A DNA stretch of 31,379 nt from contig VBFX01000026.1 in assembly GCA_005889395.1 (NCBI GenBank), positions 1-31,379 on the forward strand, in the 5' to 3' direction. Source of the stretch: Chloroflexota bacterium. GTDB lineage: Bacteria; Chloroflexota; Dormibacteria; CF-121. The position numbers and the translations under genes were made by a program. The notes under the pieces are model-generated. The model saw only the letters and a list, made by a program, of their open reading frames with translations. It was not told the DNA's origin and made no database searches. Positions 1 to 9,969 of the stretch are shown here, in pieces (positions within the stretch are counted from its first letter, which is position 1; each line of letters starts with the position of its first letter).

Positions 1-55
1 TGGCATATGTTGTGGCCAGCACTGTCGGGAAACCCTACGGGCTGTGGTAAAATGC

Positions 56-84
56 TTGACAGGCTTCATCCTACGGCATACGAT
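56..84 (+). promoter_or_regulatory. sigma-70-type promoter of nrdJ
   Basis: A TTGACA box at 56-61 is followed, after a 17-base spacer, by TACGAT at 79-84. Transcription would start near 91, leaving a leader of about 30 bases before the nrdJ ATG at 121. An SD GGAGG at 110-114 sits 6 bases before that ATG. The match was read by eye. Confidence 0.6.
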
Positions 85-120
85 GTGGGCCGCTCTCCAC
101 CCCACCCACGGAGGTTCACG

Positions 121-2727
<2,607 letters not shown>

Positions 2728-2750
2728 GCAATAAGGAGGAAGAGACCCGC

Positions 2751-2921
2751 GTGGTTTCTTCCTCTCGACCCTTGGAGGCCATGCAATCGCATCCGTCGTG
2801 GTCGCATGAGGGGCCCGAATGTCCGTGCGGAGGTGCGACGGACTGGGATGGACGGAAATTTCGTTGTCGTGGATGTGGTCTCTATTACGAAACTTGCTGC
2901 GACGGCGGTCGCTGTCCATGA
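2751..2921 (+). CDS. small zinc-ribbon protein (56 aa)
   Basis: A short ORF directly after nrdJ. It contains a CPCGG pair and a CRGCG pair about 13 residues apart, the layout of a small zinc ribbon, and ends in cysteine-rich CCDGGRCP. The GTG at 2751 follows AGGAGGA with rather long spacing. The ATG at 2781 would give 46 residues and keep the ribbon, but its GGAGG is only 2 bases away. It echoes the cysteine-rich tail of NrdJ just upstream and is probably cotranscribed with it. The function is unknown. Confidence 0.5.
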   Translation: MVSSSRPLEAMQSHPSWSHEGPECPCGGATDWDGRKFRCRGCGLYYETCCDGGRCP

Positions 2922-3340
2922 TCGCGAAAAAATTCTGAAAAATTCTGCTCACTGACCCGCCCGCGGCCGTCAGCACCGCCGCTCGCGAAAAAAATTGGGC
3001 CGAGAGTATGCAAAGCGGCTCAATTCATGCTATGGTCGCACTTAATGAGCGCGCAGCCGCGCTCTGATCGTCGCGTTGATCAGGGCGAGGGACTGAAGAA
3101 GGGCAACAGTCAAAGAACTCCGCGGACCACATCGATGAACGTCGACGTGTGGCTGTGCGGATCCCGAGGGTCGATCGCGACGCGCCGTCGCTCCCCTCGT
3201 TTTTCTCTCTCCACTTTGCTTCCGGCACCCGGCCTCGCCGGCGCCCGCGCGTCCACGGTACCCGTGGCGCTCACGCGCGTTTGGCGGCGGCGTCCAAGCG
3301 GCCGACCGGGGGAATCTCGCTAAGAAGGAGGTGAGCCCGG
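2922..3340. other. gene-poor region with tandem 10-mer and consecutive hairpins
   Basis: No convincing protein ORF is present. The left edge holds a tandem 10-base repeat, AAAAATTCTG, at 2928-2937 and 2938-2947. A TGCTATGGT block at 3028-3036 resembles an extended -10 box but has no good -35 partner. Further right are hairpins by base complementarity: CCACA/TGTGG at 3127-3152, GCGACG/CGTCGC with a 3-base loop at 3177-3191, and a two-part hairpin at 3246-3279 (CGCGCGT/ACGCGCG enclosing CCACGG/CCGTGG). No tRNA T-loop motif or known RNA family was recognised. This may be a structured leader or small RNA upstream of the Lys-rich micro-ORF. Confidence 0.35.
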
Positions 3341-3406
3341 ATGGCCGCAAAGAAGAAAGCAGGCGGAAAGAAGAAAGCCGCGAAGAAGTCGTCGAAGAAG
3401 AAGTAG
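3341..3406 (+). CDS. Lys/Ala-rich 21-residue micro-protein
   Basis: ATG at 3341 opens 21 codons ending in TAG at 3404-3406. Eighteen of the residues after Met are Lys, Ala or Gly in blocks such as KKKAGGKKKAAKK, and the end is SSKKK. Upstream is AAGGAGGTGA (3325-3334), a complete match to the anti-SD end of 16S rRNA, with 6 bases before ATG, the best ribosome binding site in the window. The composition resembles the tails of histone H1-like bacterial proteins, so nucleic-acid binding is a guess. A stable hairpin follows at 3433-3460. Confidence 0.5.
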   Translation: MAAKKKAGGKKKAAKKSSKKK

Positions 3407-3432
3407 GTTAGCTTTTAGAGCTGACTTCAGAT

Positions 3433-3460
3433 ACAGCCGGTGCCTTCGGGCGCCGGCTGT
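3433..3460 (+). terminator. hairpin terminator candidate with TTCG loop
   Basis: ACAGCCGGTGCC and GGCGCCGGCTGT form a 12-pair stem (one G-U) closed by a TTCG tetraloop. It follows the Lys-rich micro-ORF and precedes the PPOX gene. The downstream bases are only weakly T-rich, so intrinsic termination is likely but not certain. Confidence 0.55.
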
Positions 3461-3474
3461 AGCATTTGTGGGCG

Positions 3475-3882
3475 ATGATCGATCTCGAGCGCGCCCGTCA
3501 TTTCCTGAAGGTCCGGCATGACGGCATCCTGGCCACCATCAAGCGTGATGGTCGCCCCCAGCTCTCCAACATCCTCTATTTCGTGGACGACGACGGCCGC
3601 GTAAAGATCTCCGTCACCCAGACCCGCGCCAAGACCCACAACCTTCGGCGCGACCCGAGGGCCAGCCTGCACGTCCAGGGTCGCGACCGCTACGAGTACT
3701 TAGTGGCGGAGGGGACGGCGCAGCTGATCGAGGGCGACGGGCTCGCAGAGGCGCTGCGCCACTATTACCGCAAGGTCCGCGGCGAACACCCCGACTGGGC
3801 CGAATACGACGCCGCCATGATCGCGGACCAGCGGCTGCTGCTCGCGATCTCGGTCGAGCGCGCCTACGGCTCGCTTCGCTAG
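3475..3882 (+). CDS. PPOX-class (pyridoxamine 5'-phosphate oxidase-like) oxidoreductase, probably F420-dependent
   Basis: A 135-residue single-domain split-barrel protein. Family-typical segments are ARHFLKVRHDGILATIKRDGRPQ, SNILYFVDDDGRVKIS and the RRDPRASLHV strand. The overall pattern resembles the small Rv1155-like PPOX proteins, several of which use F420H2 to reduce small molecules; the cofactor choice is inferred. ATG 3475 is taken; a TTG at 3466 would add three residues. No SD is visible. The TAG stop abuts the stop of the next gene on the opposite strand. Confidence 0.8.
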   Translation: MIDLERARHFLKVRHDGILATIKRDGRPQLSNILYFVDDDGRVKISVTQTRAKTHNLRRDPRASLHVQGRDRYEYLVAEGTAQLIEGDGLAEALRHYYRKVRGEHPDWAEYDAAMIADQRLLLAISVERAYGSLR

Positions 3883-4110
3883 CTAGCGGACGGCCAGGCA
3901 GGTGACGGTCTTGAAGACGCCGTCGATCTTCTGGATCTTCTCGACGATGACCGATCCGATCCCGGCCACGTCGGGCGCCTCGACCGCGGCGATCACGTCA
4001 TATTCGCCGGTGATGGCGTCGGCCAGCTCGATGCCTTTGACGCCCTGAAGAGACCTGGCCACCTCGATCGCCTTTCCCGCCGACGCGTTGATGAGCACAT
4101 ACGCCCGCAT
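3883..4110 (-). CDS. stand-alone Lrp/AsnC ligand-binding (RAM) domain protein
   Basis: This 75-residue protein starts MRAYVLINASAGKAIEVA and contains ITGEYDVIAAVEAPD, the ACT-like fold that binds amino acids in Lrp/AsnC regulators. No helix-turn-helix is present, so it is a 'demi' Lrp that may modulate other proteins rather than bind DNA. The minus-strand ATG at 4110 has GGAGGG a few bases upstream. It is convergent with the PPOX gene with no spacing and divergent from the threonine dehydrogenase gene, which makes amino-acid sensing for tdh-kbl an attractive but unproven role. Confidence 0.8.
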   Translation of the reverse strand: MRAYVLINASAGKAIEVARSLQGVKGIELADAITGEYDVIAAVEAPDVAGIGSVIVEKIQKIDGVFKTVTCLAVR

Positions 4111-4173
4111 GACACCCTCCTGGTCGAATTTCCACCTCAGGATACGGGTTTGGCCGCCGCTAAGATGAAAGCC

Positions 4174-5217
4174 ATGACGTCCATGACGGCAGTGGTGAAA
4201 GCCGCTGCCGGTCCGGGCGCCGAGATCGACCAGGTCGACGTCCCCGAGCCGAAGGGCGCGGACGTCTTGATCGAGGTCGCGGCCTCCTCCATCTGTGGCA
4301 CCGACGTCCACATCTTCGACTGGAACGAGTGGGCCCAGCGCCACATCCATCCGCCGCGGGTGTTCGGTCACGAGATGTCGGGGCGGATCGTGGCTACCGG
4401 GCCAGACGTCAAAGCGCTCGCGTCCGGGACCTTCGTCGCCGCCGAGACCCATGTCGTCGACCACACCTGCCGCCAGTGCCGGCGTGGCCTCTACCACCTC
4501 TGCGAGAACACGCGGGTGCTCGGCGTCGATCGGGACGGGTCGTTCGCTCGCTACGTGCTGCTGCCTGCGGAGAACTGCTGGCGGAACGCCCCGGGGCTGA
4601 GCCCCGAGGTGGCCGCCCTGCAGGAGCCGTTCGGCAACGCGGTCCATGCCGCCACGGCCGGTGCGCTGAAAGACAACGCGGTGGCGATCTTCGGGCTGGG
4701 TCCCATCGGTCTCTGCGCCGTCGGCATCGCGCGCGCGGAGGGTGCGGCGGCGGTTTACGGCGTCGAGCCCAACCCCTACCGGAGGGAGCTGGCGGAGCGC
4801 ATGGGTGCCACGGCTGTGCTCGCACCGTCGACCTCGACGGTCGAGGACATTCGCAAGCTCAACGGTGGGGTTGGTGTGGATGTTGTCCTGGAAATGTCGG
4901 GCCATCCGGTGGCGATCGAGCAGGGGCTTCAGGTCCTCCACCGCGGGGGATGGATGAGCCTACTCGGCATCGGTGACCGGCCGGTCACGCTCGACCTCAA
5001 CGACCTGGTGGTCACGAAGGGAATCACGATTTACGGCATCTTCGGCCGGCGCATCTGGGACACATGGGAACGTACCTCGAGCTATCTCAGCACCGGCAAG
5101 GTCGACGTCTCGCCGCTCATCACCCACCGCTTCCCGCTCGACGACTTCCAGGAGGCGATGGCCCAGATGAAGAGCGGTCGATCCGGGAAAGTCGTGCTGC
5201 TGCCCAACGGTGGTTAG
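4174..5217 (+). CDS. tdh: L-threonine 3-dehydrogenase
   Basis: A zinc-dependent medium-chain dehydrogenase that oxidises L-threonine to 2-amino-3-oxobutanoate with NAD+. Visible motifs are the catalytic zinc site SICGTDVH (Cys41) and GHE (His66-Glu67), the Rossmann loop GLGPIGLC, and the Tdh-typical ITHRFPLDDF near the end. In the structural-zinc loop the first of four cysteines is Asp (VVDHTCRQC). ATG 4174 is provisional: ATGs at 4165 and 4183 are in frame and none has an SD. TAAGAT at 4161-4166 lies 7 bases before 4174, as in a leaderless gene. kbl follows 9 bases after the stop, which strongly supports the assignment. Confidence 0.9.
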   Translation: MTSMTAVVKAAAGPGAEIDQVDVPEPKGADVLIEVAASSICGTDVHIFDWNEWAQRHIHPPRVFGHEMSGRIVATGPDVKALASGTFVAAETHVVDHTCRQCRRGLYHLCENTRVLGVDRDGSFARYVLLPAENCWRNAPGLSPEVAALQEPFGNAVHAATAGALKDNAVAIFGLGPIGLCAVGIARAEGAAAVYGVEPNPYRRELAERMGATAVLAPSTSTVEDIRKLNGGVGVDVVLEMSGHPVAIEQGLQVLHRGGWMSLLGIGDRPVTLDLNDLVVTKGITIYGIFGRRIWDTWERTSSYLSTGKVDVSPLITHRFPLDDFQEAMAQMKSGRSGKVVLLPNGG

Positions 5218-5226
5218 GAGGGTCAG

Positions 5227-6414
5227 ATGATCACTGAAAAGAAAACCCAGTTCCTTCTTGACGAGCTGGAGCAGTTGCGGCAGCAAGGGCTCTTCCGGCC
5301 CCTGCGGGTGCTGGGCTCGGCGCAGGACACCGAGGTCGTCGTCGATGGCAAGCACGTCCTCAACCTCTCGTCGAACAACTACCTGGGACTGACGACCCAC
5401 CCCCGGTTGAAGCAGGCCATGATCGAGGCCACCGAACACTGGGGCGCCGGCTCGGGCGCTGTTCGGACCATCGCCGGTACCATGACCGTCCACGAGGACC
5501 TGGAGCGCCGCCTCGCCGAGTTCAAGCACACCGAGGCCTCGCTCGTCTTTCAATCGGGCTTCACCGCCAACCTCGGCGTGCTCCAGTCGCTCGTCCGCGA
5601 AGGCGACGTCATCATCAGCGACGAGCTGAACCACGCCTCGATCATCGATGGCATCCGCCTGTCCAAAGCCGAGCGGTCGATCTTCAAGCATCGCGACATG
5701 GATGACCTCGAGCGGCATCTGGAGAAGCACCGCGACAAGCGGGTCAAGCTGGTGGTGACCGACGGTGTCTTCAGCATGGACGGCGACATCGCGCCACTGG
5801 CCGCGATCGTCGAGCGGGCCGAGCGCTTCCAGGCGCTGGTGATGGTCGACGACGCGCACGCCAGCGGCGTCCTGGGGGCGAATGGGCGCGGCTCCGTCAA
5901 CCACTTCGGCCTCGACGGACGGGTCGACCTCCAGATCGGGACGCTCTCCAAGGCGATGGGGGTGCTGGGCGGTTACGTCGCCGCCCCGCAAGCCGTTCGG
6001 GACTTCCTGATCCATCGAGCTCGGCCGTTCTTGTTCAGCACCTCGCATCCACCGGGGGTCGCGGCCGCCTGCATCGCCGCGATCGAGGTCCTTCTGGCCG
6101 AGCCGGAGCGCATCGAGCGGCTGTGGAAGAACACGGCTCGCTTCAAGGACGGTCTCAAACGGATCGGCTTCGAAACCGGCGCCAGCGAGACGCCGATCAC
6201 GCCCGTCATCGTGGGCAAGGGCTCGGTCGCCATGGAGTTCTCCGACCGCCTCTTCAAGCTGGGCGTCTTTGCCCAGGGAATCGGCTTTCCGACGGTGGCC
6301 GAGGGGCGGGCGCGGATCCGCACCATCGTGACCAGTGTCCATACGGAAGAGCAGCTCGACCGGGCGTTGGAGGCCTTCGCCACGGCCGGCAAGGAACTTG
6401 GCGTCATCGCGTAA
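5227..6414 (+). CDS. kbl: glycine C-acetyltransferase (2-amino-3-ketobutyrate CoA ligase)
   Basis: A PLP enzyme that cleaves 2-amino-3-oxobutanoate with CoA into glycine and acetyl-CoA, completing threonine breakdown with Tdh. It has 395 residues, the normal family length. Hallmarks are NLSSNNYLGL, GSGAVRTIAGT, the PLP-contacting MVDDAHASG and the Schiff-base lysine in TLSKAMGVLGG (Lys242). AGGAGGGT overlaps the tdh stop and lies a few bases before the ATG, so the two genes form a translationally close operon. Other alpha-oxoamine synthases such as BioF are less likely because of the tdh neighbour. Confidence 0.93.
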   Translation: MITEKKTQFLLDELEQLRQQGLFRPLRVLGSAQDTEVVVDGKHVLNLSSNNYLGLTTHPRLKQAMIEATEHWGAGSGAVRTIAGTMTVHEDLERRLAEFKHTEASLVFQSGFTANLGVLQSLVREGDVIISDELNHASIIDGIRLSKAERSIFKHRDMDDLERHLEKHRDKRVKLVVTDGVFSMDGDIAPLAAIVERAERFQALVMVDDAHASGVLGANGRGSVNHFGLDGRVDLQIGTLSKAMGVLGGYVAAPQAVRDFLIHRARPFLFSTSHPPGVAAACIAAIEVLLAEPERIERLWKNTARFKDGLKRIGFETGASETPITPVIVGKGSVAMEFSDRLFKLGVFAQGIGFPTVAEGRARIRTIVTSVHTEEQLDRALEAFATAGKELGVIA

Positions 6415-6454
6415 CCTTCACCACGCAAGGTACATATATGAATAGGTCAGCCGC

Positions 6455-7015
6455 GTGACCGAACGTTCGGCAGCGGAGCTGCAAGACGAGGCGCGCTTGA
6501 TCGAAGCCGCCAAGCGGGACCGCAAGGCGTTTGCCACCCTCTACGACCGCTACTTCGATCAGATCTACTCGTACTGCTACTACCACTCCGGCCGGCGTGA
6601 GGAGGCGGAGGACCTGGCAAGCGAGACGTTCCAGCGAGCGCTGGAAGGCCTCGACAATTTCGAATGGCGAGGAATTCCATACTCAGCATGGCTCTACAAA
6701 GTCGCGTCCAACTTGATGTCGAAGCGGCGGCGCCGGCCGCCCTGGATCGAGCTCCCCGACCCGATCGCGGGGAGCGGCGAGAACGATCCCGAGCGGCTCT
6801 GGCTGCGCCGGGAGCAGGGCGATGAGCTGCACAAGGCGGTCCGCAAGCTGCCCCTCGACCAGCGCGAGGCCGTGCTCCTCAAGTTCGAAGGCCGGCTGCG
6901 GAACAAGGAGATCGGTTTGATCATGAGCCGCAGCGAGGGCGCCGTGAAACTGCTGCTCTTCCGCGCCGTCCACGGCCTGCGCCGTCGCCTGAGCGAGCAG
7001 GAGAAGGGGCGATGA
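6455..7015 (+). CDS. ECF-type sigma-70 family RNA polymerase sigma factor
   Basis: A 186-residue sigma factor with region 2 (FATLYDRYFDQIYSYCYYHSG and EEAEDLASETFQRAL) and region 4 (LPLDQREAVLLKFEGRLRNKEIGLIMSRSEGAVKLLLFRAVHGLRR, a helix-turn-helix; quoted here only as a span, residues about 127-180). The start is GTG 6455 without an SD. TATATG at 6435-6440 lies about 14 bases upstream and could be the -10 of a nearly leaderless mRNA. The next gene overlaps by ATGA and encodes a membrane protein, so the pair looks like a sigma/anti-sigma unit. The stimulus is unknown. Confidence 0.88.
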   Translation: MTERSAAELQDEARLIEAAKRDRKAFATLYDRYFDQIYSYCYYHSGRREEAEDLASETFQRALEGLDNFEWRGIPYSAWLYKVASNLMSKRRRRPPWIELPDPIAGSGENDPERLWLRREQGDELHKAVRKLPLDQREAVLLKFEGRLRNKEIGLIMSRSEGAVKLLLFRAVHGLRRRLSEQEKGR

Positions 7016-7404
7016 ATCCGCGGCCGGAAGACGTCGACGCCCTCGCCCGCGCGATCGACCGCGTCGTCTTCGCCGAGACGGGTGGTCCCCGACGGCCCGA
7101 GACCCAATCGGCGTCGCTGGCTCTGATCTCCTACCTCAACGACAGCTTCCCGCGCGTCACGGTGGCTGCAGGCCGCCGCGAGCGGCTGCAGCGGCGGCTG
7201 ATCCGAGCGCTGCGCGTTCCCAGCACCCCGGCCTCCCCCGGCTGGCTTCGGCTCGAGGCGGAGATGAACCGGCGCCTCGGGAATCTCGATCCCCGGTGGA
7301 CGCCCGTCGTGGGCGGCGCCGCCCTGGTGCTGCTGGGCGTCGTCGGCTTCGCCTTCTGGCGCCAGCGCGGTTCGGTGAAGCCGGCAATCGCCAGCCTTCG
7401 CTAA
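7012..7404 (+). CDS. single-pass membrane protein, putative anti-sigma partner
   Basis: 130 residues, with the ATG overlapping the sigma-factor stop (ATGA), so translation is probably coupled. The N-terminal ~90 residues are soluble and Arg-rich, with no zinc-binding HxxxCxxC motif of classical anti-sigma factors. One transmembrane helix lies near residues 98-117 (VVGGAALVLLGVVGFAFW), followed by a short basic tail. The anti-sigma role rests on gene order and topology, not on a recognised domain. Confidence 0.7.
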   Translation: MNPRPEDVDALARAIDRVVFAETGGPRRPETQSASLALISYLNDSFPRVTVAAGRRERLQRRLIRALRVPSTPASPGWLRLEAEMNRRLGNLDPRWTPVVGGAALVLLGVVGFAFWRQRGSVKPAIASLR

Positions 7405-7416
7405 GCGGCGCGCGCT

Positions 7417-7584
7417 GTGAGTCGAGACGACGAGCTTTCGCCCAAGGAAGCCGCCCGCCTACGCGCCCGGGAACGGAAGGCCCGTCCGCCGAAGATGGTG
7501 GTCGATAATGCCGGCGTCAAGCGCATCCAGCTGGCACTCCGCGATCGCTCGACGAGCAAGAAGGTAAAGAAGCCCAAGCAGTAG
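7417..7584 (+). CDS. small basic hypothetical protein (55 aa)
   Basis: GTG 7417 opens 55 codons ending at TAG 7582-7584. It lies 12 bases after the membrane protein and 12 bases before galU, and in the same direction. The sequence is charged: SRDDELSPKEAARLRARER at the start and STSKKVKKPKQ at the end. Its position in a tight gene run supports translation, but there is no clear SD and no recognised family. Confidence 0.4.
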   Translation: MSRDDELSPKEAARLRARERKARPPKMVVDNAGVKRIQLALRDRSTSKKVKKPKQ

Positions 7585-7596
7585 AGTTAGAAGACC

Positions 7597-8471
<875 letters not shown>

Positions 8472-8478
<7 letters not shown>

Positions 8479-8511
8479 TGCTAGGAGAACCGGCGCAAGC
8501 GAGCCTATAAT
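8472..8511 (+). promoter_or_regulatory. palindrome plus perfect -10 box upstream of the 84-aa ORF
   Basis: CTCCTAGTGCTAGGAG at 8472-8487 is a perfect 7-base inverted repeat around TG and includes the galU stop. It sits where a -35 box would be for TATAAT at 8506-8511, and no other -35 is visible. It could be an activator or repressor site, or a weak terminator of galU. Confidence 0.4.
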
Positions 8512-8555
8512 GAGGGGTCTGTTGAAAGGCTTTAGCTACGGTTTTGGGTCCAGAG

Positions 8556-8810
8556 ATGGCAGTTTCAGGGAGACGCAGATCCGACGAGGACCGGGTCGTT
8601 CGGTATTTGAATACCGAGGGCGACTTCGAGGTCGAGGTGTCGCACACATTGAACAAGTGGTGCGTCACCGTCTTTCAGCTACCCTCGAAACAGGTCGTAG
8701 CTCAGGACTTTTTCCCCGAGCGGTGGAAGGCGCTGGCGCGGGCGCAGGACTTCGTGCGCATCCTTAACACGCGCAACAAACCCCAACCGGAGACGGACGA
8801 AGAGCCCTGA
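8556..8810 (+). CDS. hypothetical protein (84 aa)
   Basis: Begins MAVSGRRRSDEDRVVRY and contains EGDFEVEVSHTLNKWCVTVFQLP followed by an amphipathic region, FFPERWKALARAQDFVRIL (central span approximately residues 22-72). No transmembrane helix or known motif is seen. ATG 8556 is chosen; a TTG at 8544 is also in frame. A TATAAT box at 8506-8511 gives it its own promoter with a leader of about 38 bases. The next ORF may begin at a CTG overlapping its stop (CTGA). Confidence 0.6.
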   Translation: MAVSGRRRSDEDRVVRYLNTEGDFEVEVSHTLNKWCVTVFQLPSKQVVAQDFFPERWKALARAQDFVRILNTRNKPQPETDEEP

Positions 8811-8863
8811 TCCGTAACTCGTCGAGGGCCTTCTGGCTCCGTGAATGGGGTGCGCTTGCCTTC

Positions 8864-9181
8864 GTGGTGACGGTCATCGTTGGCCTGTTCGTGGTGCCGG
8901 CCGCATTGTTGCTCGAAGGCGGCAACAGGGCGGCATCGCCCACCAACCTCACGCTGTTGGCGCCCACGCCCGCCCCCAGCTTCTGCGTCGCGGCGGCGAC
9001 ACCGACGCCGTCCGGCTCGGCGACTGCGAAGCCCAGCCCGACCCCGACCCCGACACCGTCGGCATCGGGCAGCCCATCGGGGACGGCGATCGCCAGCGCC
9101 TCGGCGACTCCCTGCCCATCGCCGTCGGCGACCGCATCACCGTCGCCGAGCGGCAGCGCGAAACCCTCGGCCTCGCCTTAG
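8864..9181 (+). CDS. membrane-anchored Pro/Ser/Thr-rich protein
   Basis: A hydrophobic stretch (VVTVIVGLFVVPAALLLEGG) is followed by about 70 residues of low-complexity Pro/Ser/Thr/Ala with TPTPSPS-like repeats, the look of an extracellular stalk. GTG 8864 is the first usual start, but the frame is open back to 8768. It reads NSSRAFWLREWGALAF just before the hydrophobic segment, a natural cytoplasmic N-region. A start at CTG 8807, which overlaps the preceding stop, is therefore possible. The stop overlaps the tail of tetR by 4 bases on the opposite strand. Confidence 0.55.
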   Translation: MVTVIVGLFVVPAALLLEGGNRAASPTNLTLLAPTPAPSFCVAAATPTPSGSATAKPSPTPTPTPSASGSPSGTAIASASATPCPSPSATASPSPSGSAKPSASP

Positions 9182-9852
9182 GCCCGCTGTAGCAGTCGTT
9201 CGAATCCGTCTAGGAGTAGATCCAGGGCGAACTCGAACTCGTATTGATCGTCGCAACCCGGGCCGACGACCGACGCTTCTTCGTGGGAAGCCGCCGTGGC
9301 GATCGCCAGGACGTTGGGAAACTTCGGTCCCAGCTCGCGCATCATGGCCGCCGCGACCTCCGGATCGATCGTTGATGAGTCGTTGAAGAGCTCCTGGCTG
9401 AACCCCAACACACGGCTGCCGATGGTGTGCATCACATGATGGGTGAGGTTGACGGAGAAGCCGCCGGCCCTGAAGAGTCCGATCATCGTGTCCATGTACG
9501 CCAGCACTAGCGGCGTGGGGTTCTGCTTCGACTCCATCACCTGCGACGCCCAGGGGTGACGTAACAGCGCCCGTCGCGCGGAGAGGATCCGTTGGCGAAC
9601 CGCGCTTTTCCAGCCCGCTCCGGCGACAGGTGGATCGATCTCGCCGACGACCACATCGATCATTCCGTCGAGGAGCTCTTCCTTGTTGGCCACATGCTTG
9701 TAGAGGGCCATGGGCACGACCCCCAGCTCCTCAGCGAGCCTCCGCATGCTGAGCGACTCGATCCCGGCCTTGTCGGCGCGGGCGACGGCGGCACGTAGCA
9801 CGCGGTCCCTGCTGAGAGGGGCCCGTCGCGGAGCCTCGACCTTCTGAGCCAA
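9178..9852 (-). CDS. TetR family transcriptional regulator
   Basis: 224 residues from TTG 9852, chosen because GAGGA lies 9 bases upstream. The frame continues to a GTG at 9888, which would place the start inside an operator. The N-terminal helix-turn-helix contains SMRRLAEELGVVPMALYKHV, followed by NKEELLDGMIDVV, with a TetR_C-like ligand domain afterwards (HHVMHTIGSRVLGF). It is divergent from an MDR oxidoreductase. Two inverted repeats in the gap are its likely binding sites, so it probably represses the oxidoreductase and itself. The inducer is unknown. Confidence 0.9.
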   Translation of the reverse strand: MAQKVEAPRRAPLSRDRVLRAAVARADKAGIESLSMRRLAEELGVVPMALYKHVANKEELLDGMIDVVVGEIDPPVAGAGWKSAVRQRILSARRALLRHPWASQVMESKQNPTPLVLAYMDTMIGLFRAGGFSVNLTHHVMHTIGSRVLGFSQELFNDSSTIDPEVAAAMMRELGPKFPNVLAIATAASHEEASVVGPGCDDQYEFEFALDLLLDGFERLLQRA

Positions 9853-9866
9853 ATCTCTACGTCCTC

Positions 9867-9895
9867 TTGACAAGTGTACGCCGTACACCTAGAAT
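9867..9895 (+). promoter_or_regulatory. strong sigma-70 promoter of the MDR oxidoreductase
   Basis: TTGACA at 9867-9872, a 17-base spacer and TAGAAT at 9890-9895 form a near-consensus promoter with a start near 9902. The spacer is almost filled by operator 1. The leader to ATG 9970 is about 68 bases and contains operator 2. Confidence 0.75.
9874..9888. promoter_or_regulatory. TetR operator 1
   Basis: GTGTACGCCGTACAC is a perfect palindrome with 7-base arms around one base. It lies between the -35 and -10 boxes of the oxidoreductase promoter, where a bound repressor would block RNA polymerase. Confidence 0.75.
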
Positions 9896-9905
9896 CTGCA
9901 TCACG

Positions 9906-9920
9906 GTGTACGGTGTACAC
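9906..9920. promoter_or_regulatory. TetR operator 2
   Basis: GTGTACGGTGTACAC has 6-base inverted arms around GGT and shares its left arm with operator 1. The centres are 32 bases apart, about three helical turns, so two dimers would lie on the same DNA face. It covers about +4 to +18 of the predicted transcript. Confidence 0.75.
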
Positions 9921-9969
9921 TGGGCAGGGACACTATGGCGCCGCCCACGTTGAGGAGGAGGAGAAACGA

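Noticed and set aside
1..60. Cobalamin riboswitch or NrdR box upstream of nrdJ
   Set aside because: B12-dependent enzymes invite this, but no B12-box or clear NrdR palindrome pair was found, and the promoter at 56-84 lies downstream of the candidate bases.
3037..3330. tRNA, 6S RNA or RNase P RNA in the gene-poor region
   Set aside because: No T-loop, anticodon arm or conserved core of these RNAs could be recognised; only simple hairpins are visible.
6438..6458. Six-codon leader peptide overlapping the sigma-factor GTG
   Set aside because: The ATG has no SD and lies within the likely -10 box TATATG, so it would not be transcribed from that promoter.
8990..9180. CRISPR-like or satellite repeat
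   Set aside because: The repetition is codon-level Pro/Ser/Thr low complexity with no fixed-length repeat and spacer.
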